Shown: one piece after another, positions 55,770 to 64,000 of the stretch
Layout: each line of letters opens with the position of its first letter
Numbering within the stretch: position 1 is the stretch's first letter
DNA from: Rhipidocladum racemiflorum
Taxonomy: Eukaryota; Streptophyta; Magnoliopsida; Poales; Poaceae
NCBI GenBank assembly: GCA_036346355.1
Contig: CM070569.1
Span: 41,394,276-41,458,275 of the forward strand
DNA: 64,000 bases
Direction: 5' to 3'
The notes under the pieces: model-generated
Database searches by the model: none
Seen by the model: only the letters and a program-made list of their open reading frames with translations
Told to the model about the DNA's origin: nothing
Program-made: the position numbers and the translations under genes

Positions 55770-58042
55770 TTAGAAACTATCTAAATCTACAGAGTGAGTA
55801 CAACTATCCTCCATGCCCACAAAGTTCTGAAGTGACCTTGGAATAGGAGGGACTTCAACGTCCATAACACCCTCCAGCATGTGAACAACTTGCCCCATCA
55901 TTGGCCTGTGATCCTCAGCATCTTGAATGCACCAGCATGCGATTCTGCAAGCCCTGTTCAGCTGCTCTACATCAGCACTGGCCTCCAACCTACTGTCCAA
56001 CAGGCACATAACATCCCCTTCATTTACCTTCACTGCGGCAAAGATAGGAAAGTAGATAAAATTCCCTTCCTTAATTTTCTCAGCGTTCCTTCGCCCTGAT
56101 ATGATTTCAAGAAGCATCATTCCATAGCTGTAAACATCAGCCTTATGTGTGATTGGTAGCCCTGAGATCCACTCAGGCGCAAGATATCCAATGGTCCCTC
56201 GCATTGTCGTCAGCACCCTGCTGAAATCTCGACCAAGAAGCTTTGCCAAACCGAAGTCTGCAATCTTAGGACAGAACTCTGCATCAAGAAGTACGTTGTC
56301 TGGCTTCATGTCACAGTGTACAACGCAATCCTTGCATTCCTCATGCAGATAAGCCAAGCCTCTTGCAATTCCAAGTGCTATACTGTACCGTAGCTGCCAG
56401 CTTAATTTTGTTGACCCCTCTGTGAACAGATGAGCACTCAGAGAACCATTTGGCATATACTCGTAAATCGTGACCTTTTTCTTTCTTCAAAGACAAAACC
56501 CGAAAGGCATTTAACGAGATTGATATGTTGAATCATCCCAATTGTCTGCACCTCTGCCCGGAATTGCTTCTCTGCTTGGACATAACCTTTTAATTTCTTC
56601 ACAGCCAGGGCGGTGGAACTTGACAATGTCCCCTTGAAAACACAGCCGAACCCTCCTTCTCCGAGTTTTTCAGAGAAACATTTTGTTGCATTTTTCACTT
56701 GACCATATGAGAAGACCATGAGGCCACTATTGGTAGGCGCTGATCTTACTGTAACTAACTTCCAGCGGAATCTCCACAAAATACCCAAACCAACAATGAG
56801 GGACAGGATACCTGGTACTAATATAACAGTATACATTTGATTTTTCTTTAACAAACATGCTATTTTATGTTTCGCATCGCAGACACCAACACGTATGTAC
56901 ATATGGTTACCATTTGATATTGAACCAGAGTCAAACACTACAGTGTTTTGCAGCTCTCCGTACCATATTAGGCATGTTAAATTGTAAGAGTAGGCAGTGC
57001 AGGAACAGTTACTTGAACAAGCAGCTTCACACTCTCTGGTGCTTTTGACCCTCAAGAACCAAGGGTTATCAGGAAATCTATCGATGCCATCTATTCGATG
57101 AAACATCACGTCTTCACAATTCAGTGATACATTAGGCTTTCTGGAACAACCACTTGTTGTCTGATCAAATCCAACGGGGCATGTGCAATAACCAGTCCTC
57201 GAGCAGAGGCTGTCAGGGCCACAAAATGAATCGAAGTCACAATAACTTTCTGGAGCAGACCACAACACAGAGTTGCATTCCTCTAGCGTCTGAACATTGA
57301 TGAAACAAGATGAATTTAAATTTAAGTAAATATGTTCATCGGTGAATGTTATAAAATCATCTCCATCTTCATGAATTTCCATCCAGCTGGGAAAAATGCC
57401 AGCAAATGTCCTACCATGCATGCGGATAATGAATCCTCGACTTCTGCTTGTGTCTAACTCCAGAGTACAATCAAATGAAGTAAGGGAGATGTTGTTACCA
57501 GTAATTTTGTTAAATCCAAGGCTTCCCCCAGGGAGCAGTATAGGAGTTGGATAATCGATACTCTGCCAGAACATCGTAGAAGCTTTTGTTTGGTCCCTTA
57601 TTACAAGATTGCCGTTGTCAAGAAGTACTGCAACAGCAGAAAACGAGGTACTCGTAGAATTTGTTGACCAAACAATAGAATCATTGTTGAGTAGGCGTAG
57701 GTTGCCATCTTTAAAGAGGCTAAATGATGCAGACCAAGGGTTCAGAATTATGGTATATGTGTCAGGCTCCCAAACTGATAAGTAACTACAAGATGAGTTG
57801 GTGAACCTTATGCGAAGATGACAGTAATATGAAGACTGTAGGCAATCGAAACCCAACTTGAATATACCATGTTTTGATAGTAAAATCTGGCTACCACTCA
57901 CGGATTGGCCTGGAAGGAGGGTATCTGTCGCATTATTTGCATGCGAAAATCTGCACACAGGATGAGCAAGGATGATCAATGACAGAAGTATTACCGTGAA
58001 GGGCGGCAACAGCAAAGGCTTGCACTTGTTTGCCTTCTCCAT
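55770..58042 (-). pseudogene. G-type lectin receptor kinase copy 3, frameshifted
   Basis: All domains of copy 2 are present: signal peptide, B-lectin, EGF (SFCGPDSLCSRTGYCTC), PAN (CEAACSSNCSC), membrane span, GEGGFG, HCDMKPDN, DFGLAK, APEW, and the full C-terminal tail DSCTHSVDLDSF. The frame breaks between 56515 and 56450, where a few small indels sit just after the QHINLVK motif of the N-lobe. The upstream frame (58042-56438, 534 codons) could make a receptor without a working kinase. Copy 1 shares the GGCATTTAACGAG variant at the same place, so the first lesion may be older than either. Confidence 0.85.
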
Positions 58043-58503
58043 TTCGGAAGGGATTTCTCGCTAAATAATTGGGGTGTGCATGCTTAGTAGCGAGGGTCCT
58101 CCGTCCCTCCCAAGTCTCAACCGAACAGGAGACTGAGCAAGTCAAGTCTAGAACGGCTCTAGCGTCGACTTGCTTCAAGTCAAGAATGATTGACTCTATA
58201 GTGGACGGGTTTTCTGTAGCATTACCTGTCCAATGGGCACACGACCTATGCTTTGACTCAATAGTCATCACAACGGTGCCTCAGTCGGTAAACTTATGGT
58301 ATTTACAACATATATAAAGGAACATTGAACAGGTCGTCTTAGTAAAGAGAGGTCCATCATATATATGAAAAAAAGAACTTGTAATCTAGTCTGATTATGT
58401 TATATGATACGTTTTGGCAATGTGTAATTGTGTTCATACCTATACTGGTAAATTTAGTGGGCAACCAACAGCATAAGTATATGACTTGAACTCTAATAAA
58501 CTA
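58043..58503. other. upstream region of kinase copy 3
   Basis: Follows 33611-34104 with one 39-bp repeat unit instead of four and a unique 100-bp piece around 58085-58205. Promoter elements were not recognised. Confidence 0.5.
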
Positions 58504-58763
58504 CTCCCTCCAGTTTGATAATAGATGTCGTTTTAGACATAGTGATGGTCAAACTTCTAAAACTTTGACTATTGATATATTTTTAAATATTTAAATTGGA
58601 TATATGAAAATTATATGTGTAGATTTGTCTCGAGAAGTACTTTCATAATATTATAATTTTATTGGGTTTTATAAATATATTATAATAAAAATTAGCGGTC
58701 AAAGTTGTGTTTTAAAGACCGTGTCGATGTCCAAAACGATATCTATTATCAAACTGGAGGGAG
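58504..58763. mobile_element. Stowaway MITE in kinase copy 3 upstream region
   Basis: Begins CTCCCTCCAGTTTGATAATA and ends with its complement (TATTATCAAACTGGAGGGAG), flanked by TA on both sides (58502-58503, 58764-58765). Near-perfect termini over about 40 bp. The unit B counterpart has a single TA at 34103-34104 and no element. Confidence 0.95.
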
Positions 58764-59560
58764 TAGTTAGCTACACACCTAACACAACCATATGTCTAGC
58801 GATTTTTTTTAATAATCTTTTTTTATACGTGAAATATAAAAATATACATTGTTTTTTTTTTTGCAAGAGTGGCCACTAGTCACGCCACCGTAGCGCAATC
58901 TGTCTATCGCGGTGACGTGACGCGATAGATTGCGAGATTGCCTATTGCGGTGAGCGATAGACTCCAGTCGCGCTCACGTGGGCCCTTTTTTTATTTATTT
59001 TCCTCCAGTCGCTGGATCATACAGTGACTGTCATTTTTTTATTTGCGCAATCCAATCCAGCAATCCAATCGCATGGGGGGCATGCGACTGAGTTTTTTTT
59101 TTCTCTCTTTTTTTACTTTTTTCCATTCAATTCGATTTTTTAATTCAATATTTTATTTTATTTTTTGCTAGAAAGCTCCAAATCCAACGAAATAAATTTC
59201 TGAATTTGTATTAAGTTATAAGGATTCAGATTATACAATAAAACTATTATATTCTATGCAGATATAAATTGTTTGAATTAAGTTTACTTGAAGACCCTTT
59301 TATGAACTATAAAGAAACTACGCTAACCATGGATCCAATAATTGTGAAATAAATATCACTTATTCCTGGGGTCTTAGATGTCTCATTTTTGCAAAACTAT
59401 TTAGGAATGAACTCAGTTAAATAAACCAAATGACTATAAGAAGCATCTCTTGTATGCAACATGAAGTATTTAAAATATGGATAAAATGAAGATAAAATTT
59501 GGTAAAAACCAGTTTTGTTGTATTCCTAGGATCACAAGGATCCCAAATATACAAAAATAT
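58764..59560. other. AT-rich intergenic stretch with one hairpin
   Basis: No gene seen. 58894-58935 pairs with itself (GCGCAATCTGTCTATCGCG against CGCGATAGATTGCG). Runs of T at 58805, 58852 and 59095 and general AT-richness suggest old transposon debris. Confidence 0.5.
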
Positions 59561-59632
59561 TTAAGTTTAATACCACAAATCCGCAGCTCTGCAAATGAAA
59601 TGACCAGTCGACGAACAAAGCATGAGTTGAAG

Positions 59633-59794
59633 TAGGGATGCAAATGGGCCGACCCTAGGGTCTTCTTTGGCCCACTTTAGTTCAATTGTTTGCACTAAAA
59701 ACTTAATTTTTACTCCACCTTTTAAATTTTAGTGCAAACAAATAAACTAGAGTGGGTCAAAGATGACCCTAGGGCCGGCCCATTTGCATCCCTA
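59633..59794. mobile_element. small hAT-type MITE
   Basis: 162 bp with inverted ends TAGGGATGCAAATGGGCCG and CGGCCCATTTGCATCCCTA, and an exact 8-bp duplication AGTTGAAG (59625-59632 and 59795-59802). It lies in the 3' flank of the last kinase fragment. Confidence 0.93.
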
Positions 59795-59922
59795 AGTTGA
59801 AGAGACTGGAGAGGGCACGCACACTGTGTGTTTCACTTCAGTTCAGAGTACAAAAATGCATGAACTCCCGAGTACCTTAGAACCTGGTCCTAACCAACGA
59901 AAGTAGCAACGAACAAAAGACT

Positions 59923-60043
59923 TTAGAAACCATCTAAATCTACAGAGCGAGTACAGCTATCCTCCATGCCCACAAAGTTCTGAAGTGACCTTGGAATAGG
60001 AGGTACTTCAACATCCATAACACCCTCAAGCATGTGAAGCTGG
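59923..60043 (-). pseudogene. receptor kinase copy 4, C-terminal fragment
   Basis: Minus-strand frame encodes the last ~40 residues of the same kinase (EGVMDVEVPPIPRSLQNFVG, tail VDLDGF, stop at 59925-59923). Homology ends abruptly at about 60040; the rest of the gene is gone. The 3' flank (59565-59922) matches the flanks of copies 1-3. Confidence 0.8.
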
Positions 60044-60094
60044 CCGATAGAAGCGCTGGGACGCGACTAGACCACACGAACTAAAAGGACCATG

Positions 60095-60098
<4 letters not shown>

Positions 60099-60131
<33 letters not shown>
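60099..60131. repeat. GA microsatellite
   Basis: About sixteen GA units. Simple-sequence repeat only. Confidence 0.95.
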
Positions 60132-60134
<3 letters not shown>

Positions 60135-60920
60135 CATGGGCCATGAGACAGATTCCATGACAAATGATGTAACAGCTTAGCAGGCTTATCAGTTTGCAAA
60201 AGTGAGAAGCAAAGCAAGTAGCGAATAGCCTTGCAAAGTCTCGAGTGTAACCTTCGACCCGTGATGATTGGTTATTGCAAATCACTGGCATCCAGTATGG
60301 ACAGGAACGGTACACTACGAACAATTAATTATAGCTCTAGCATTGAAAGGCCTAACAATGTTAACTTTCTAAAACACAGCAGCAATTTTGTAAAGCTGAT
60401 TGGAAGGTTACATGTACAAGTTTATAATTACAGCATCACGGCAGCTTGACAGCATCCATGGCCGTGTTAATTTACATCTTCACATTGCCTCTGCACAGAC
60501 CTGAATTGAAGTTGCAAATGATGCACCATTAGAGTACGTCCTTTGCAATTTCAAAAGCAGCAACAGACTCAGTTTATTGCACTATTTCACTCAAATTGAA
60601 ACCCATTAAAAGAAATTTTTTGCATTGTTTCATTATAATAGCAGCTTATTTTATAGTTCAAACAACAATATGCACTAGATGCAGAAATTTTCACAAAAAA
60701 ACATTCTACCAGTCCAGTGCAGTTGAATGCGATGGGAAAAAAGCTACCACTAGAAATGATTAACACAAGCAATTACGATGTCAACATCTCAAAATTTAAA
60801 TGAAAAATCTGTTTGTAAAGAACATGATTCATCAATACAGGCTTATACCCAAATTGTGATATTATTTTTTAAGAGAAGCTCTCAAAGAACATCCCAAGGT
60901 GTTAAACCTGAAACTAAATA
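60132..60920. other. non-coding interval
   Basis: No recognisable gene or element; short frames only, balanced base composition, a few A/T runs. Confidence 0.4.
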
Positions 60921-61187
60921 GTTAAGCGAGAGCAAGACAAGATCTTTGGTCGATATAGTTAGCTCTGAACGTGCTGACAAGGTATGGAAACAACTTCATT
61001 CATATGTTTGTTTTGAAGTCTGTTACCAAAACACCAATACAAAATATTGGTTTGCTTTTGCAGAATAAGGCGGCCAAGAATGACGGAATATACCGTGGTG
61101 GCTCTTCTGTTATGACCTCTGCAGCTGCAAGCAATTGTAGGAAGTTGAATGCGAGGAGAAATCCTGCCGTGAGCACTCAAGAGTGTT
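60921..61187 (+). other. possible two-exon gene fragment
   Basis: A frame VSSERADK is followed by a donor-like AAG|GTATGG at about 60980 and, after some 75 bp, a TTTTGCAG acceptor at about 61062 leading to NKAAKNDGIYRGGSSVMTSA and a stop near 61187, with UTR-like DNA after. The sequence is not one I recognise. It may be a captured last exon or chance. Confidence 0.25.
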
Positions 61188-61449
61188 AATTTGGAGAACT
61201 GATTTAGTAGCAACTGTTAGTGTGTGTAGGGCTTATAGTATAATTTGGCCTTTATATTTCTGTGTGCCCTCTTATTCTGGGCAGGCATCAGTATCATGTG
61301 TGTAGATATTCTTAACGGAATTTCTACTCTTTGACATGGAACCATTGAATCAGTTATCAATGTTGCCTATAGCAGCAATTCCTTTGATTATTTTTTCATA
61401 CACATGTAAGACTAATAAACTTAGGTTTGTCAAGCCTAGCAGCAGTGAA

Positions 61450-61990
61450 GCAGCACAAAGTTGTGGAGGAACAGCTCCACTTAGCTGCTACAAAATGGGC
61501 AGCACAAATGTTGAAGGAACCTCTTCAACATGCTGCGCTAGATATCTCTCTAGAGGCGTAGAAATGCCAAAAGGAAGAAAGAGTTTAATCCAAAACTCTC
61601 AGGATCCAAGATCTAAGGCAAGAACAACAAGTTCTATTGTTAGGTAGAGTGTACGTGAGCTACGTTACAAAACTAGAGGTTCTCACATCTATTTATAGGC
61701 TTCATGAAGCCCTCACAACTCAGGTACTATTCATAGACAGATAGCAAACATGACCTCATATTCTCATACTACTATTAAAGACTAAGCAAAATACATGACA
61801 TTATCTATGACATCATCTAGCTTAAGTTATCTAGGAGTAAGAAGTAGAAGTAGGCAAATTGGAATTTGCTTCTAATTATGCTGATGTCCTTCATCAGGCA
61901 AAGGGGACATATAGTTTACCCATATCTTGGAATATTAGTGACTAACCTAATGGGCAAGTAGTTGTATATCGATCCCCAACGCACTTGAAC
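61450..61990 (-). repeat. possible copia LTR, minus orientation
   Basis: On the minus strand CTATAAATAG (61691-61700) with a downstream leader resembles an LTR promoter, and a copia RT on the same strand lies at 63250-64000. Ends were not found, so this could equally be another promoter-bearing repeat. Confidence 0.3.
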
Positions 61991-62130
61991 CAAACTCATT
62001 GAGAATTATCTGCCATGATTTAGTTGGAGGTTGATGAAGTTTGCAGAGGAAAGTTCCTGTAGTGACAACCGATCATGCTTTCAGTCACCAGCAAAGCCAA
62101 TTCAAAAACAGAACTTTCCATCACAGTTTG

Positions 62131-62432
62131 GCTTATACAAAGTAGGATTTAATTACAGACTTCATTGTAGAAAAGACATAGTAAACTAAATGCTAAATTC
62201 AACCAGTTAACTAGATAATATTTAGGCCAAGAATGCAATGACCACAGCAAAAAGGAACATCAAAATCAGATGTTGGTACATGCTTATACAAAGTAGGATT
62301 TAATTACAGATTTCATTGTAGAAAAGGCATAGTAAACTAAATGCTAAATTTAACCAGTTAACTAGATAATATTTAGGCCAAGAATGCAATGACCACAGCA
62401 AAAAGGAACATCAAAATCAGATGTTGGTACAT
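62131..62432. repeat. 151-bp direct tandem duplication
   Basis: GCTTATACAAAGTAGGATTT starts at 62131 and again at 62282. The two copies differ at only a few positions (for example CAGACTTC against CAGATTTC). AT-rich and non-coding. Confidence 0.93.
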
Positions 62433-63249
62433 GATAATTACCAGGGAAATTAAGCATAAAAGCACATGACGCAATCGAACACTCAGCCTTCCAATGCATA
62501 CCTCTGAATCTGCAACAAAGAACAGTGTAATATAATGTTATATCATGTTTATCGAAATGAATACTAGTGCCTAGTAATTACAATTGAACCTGGTACAAGC
62601 AAAGAAAGGGATTTTAAGGAAATAAACAATCGATTCAAACAAGACACTCGAGTCTGGAGATTGGAGAATAAGCTCAAGACTGTAGCAAGCTACTAAAGAT
62701 CATATTGTCTTTGCTCGACTTGTGTGTACAACTGCAGAACCCGAGATTTCTCAGGCTATGAATCTAACCAGCATAAGATCGGTATTGCTATATAAGAATA
62801 TAAGATCAGTCAAACCCCTTAATAAGAACAGGCAGCTTCCTACTGTTGCAAATGGACCTTAGTCAATTGCAATGGGCCAAAGGCGTAAATATGTACATGT
62901 ACGTGTAGGGAAATAAGCAAAGAAGACCCTATACAAGAGACTAATCACACAGCTAATGCAATATCTAACAACCCCCTGGATAGAACTGAAGAAGATTTGG
63001 CGCCGCCTATCCTTAGAAAATCAGATTGTCCTTATACTTGCTCCCTCATTCCTGGGAGTCCTTCAAGGGTATCAGATCTTGAAACTATTTTTTTCTTTCG
63101 CGCTTTCCCTAGCGCAGACAGTAGATTGATAACGAGTTCACCTTCCTAGTAATGTTTGCTCATTTTATTCATTGTCATTCAAATCTAAGCTCCATAGAAG
63201 TGTCCACCGTTCGCTGATCAGTGAGACAAGCGCAAGCAAGAAGATCTTG
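62433..63249. other. non-coding interval before copia RT
   Basis: No gene or repeat structure recognised; it may be the 3' part of the copia element at 63250-64000, whose RNase H was looked for here and not found. Confidence 0.4.
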
Positions 63250-64000
63250 AATGTACTACTCTTGGGAGGAGGAGTAGCCCTCAGGTGTAGACGGGACCTC
63301 AATCTCAAGGAAGTAATGAAGAGAACCCAGATCAAACATCAAGAACTGCTCACTAACACGCTTCTTCACAAAATCAATGGACCGAGTGTCATCTCCATTA
63401 CTAATCATATCATCCACATAGAGAAGAAGCATCCGACCACAAGTAGTGTGGATAAAGAGAGCAGGGTCATGATTACTAGCAGAGAAGCCGGCAACAGTGA
63501 CAACGGAAGAGAAACACTCAAACCAGACACGAGGGGCTTGCTTGAGCCCATAGAGAGAGCGGCAAAGGCAACAAACCATGTGGTCAGTGACAGAATACCT
63601 AGGAGATGGCTGCATGTAGACCTCACGCATCTTGCCATTGAGAGGCATTCTTAACATCCAGTTGAGAAGTGGACAACTGACGAACAGAAGCCACGACAAG
63701 GAGTGTGAACAGTGGTCATATGAGCAACCGGAGCAAAGGTCTGATCATAGTCACGACCATGCTCCAGCTGAAAACCACATACCACAAAATGAGCCTTGTA
63801 CCACTCAAGAGAACCATCCGAGCAGGTCTTGGTCATGTCGACCCACTTACATGTGATAAAGGTAACACACGTAGGTAAAGGGACAAGATCCTAATTGCCA
63901 GCACGCTCCGGAGCAGCAATCTCCTTGGTCATCGTGTGGTGCCACTCCTGATGAGCAGCCGCCTAAGTCATAGGCTCAGCAAGAGCAGCGGCTACGATGT
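63250..64000 (-). pseudogene. copia reverse transcriptase, running off the window
   Basis: Minus strand: HGRDYDQTFAPVAHMTTV (about 63760), a short frameshifted join, CRSLYGLKQAPRVWFECF (about 63565), LLLYVDDMISNGDD (about 63430) and FDLGSLHYFLEIEV (about 63310). The catalytic YVDD is intact. A frameshift separates the two parts (near 63690), and the frame ends at 63256, before RNase H. The 5' part lies outside the window. Confidence 0.85.

Noticed and set aside
61336..61647. 103-codon plus frame beginning MEPLNQLSML
   Set aside because: No domain recognised, and its 3' half overlaps an LTR-like promoter on the other strand.
63172..63654. 160-codon plus frame
   Set aside because: Antisense shadow of the copia reverse transcriptase.

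Overview
The window is repeat-rich plant nuclear DNA, almost certainly from a grass. Evidence: genes with GT-AG introns, a SGNH/GDSL esterase and G-type lectin receptor kinases of monocot style, nested Ty1/copia and Ty3/gypsy LTR elements with initiator-Met-tRNA primer sites, and many Stowaway- and hAT-type MITEs. The species cannot be fixed from the sequence; an Oryza-like grass is a guess.

Backbone. A tandemly duplicated gene block can be traced through the clutter. Unit A (about 263-14368) holds an intact five-exon GDSL esterase gene (307-5292, +), a gutted receptor-kinase pseudogene (5881-6896, -) and the 3' two thirds of a second kinase (12899-14368, -). Unit B (about 24860-34190) repeats the order: a broken GDSL copy (24904-28802), the same gutted kinase (29475-30489) and the only complete kinase reading frame in the window (31352-33610, 752 aa). 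Traces of further units lie at 34780-35100, 52300-58500 (gutted kinase plus a frameshifted full-length kinase) and 59565-60043 (last codons of another kinase). Because units are paralogous, several insertions in one unit have a clean empty site in another, which gives their order in time.

Mobile DNA. 7092-12244 is a complete young copia element: 332-bp LTRs that look identical, a GAAGA target duplication and an empty site in unit B, yet its coding region is broken. 14369-21367 is a gypsy element cut off inside reverse transcriptase, with a 3.5-kb LTR; the cut end fuses reverse-transcriptase codons in frame to kinase codons. 21368-24813 is a graveyard of copia, gypsy-LTR, hAT transposase and foldback pieces. 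35381-39650 is a long-gag copia element lacking integrase and RT; 39834-41260 is the 3' end of a Tat-like gypsy element with an 81-bp tandem array. 63250-64000 is a copia RT running off the window.

Most interesting region (41560-52152). Three co-oriented minus-strand genes lie together: a Mutator-type (MULE) transposase, a multi-exon Plant Mobile Domain gene, and a small GRF-zinc-finger gene. A gypsy LTR splits the PMD gene. Upstream of the transposase are a 27-bp tandem array and a phased array of about 30 bp of small palindromes (TTTTCGCC-9 nt-GGCGAAAA). I read this as one decayed composite MULE carrying two accessory genes, with arrays at its 5' end that may be transposase-binding or promoter DNA. 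The individual domains are seen in the sequence; their membership in one element is inference.
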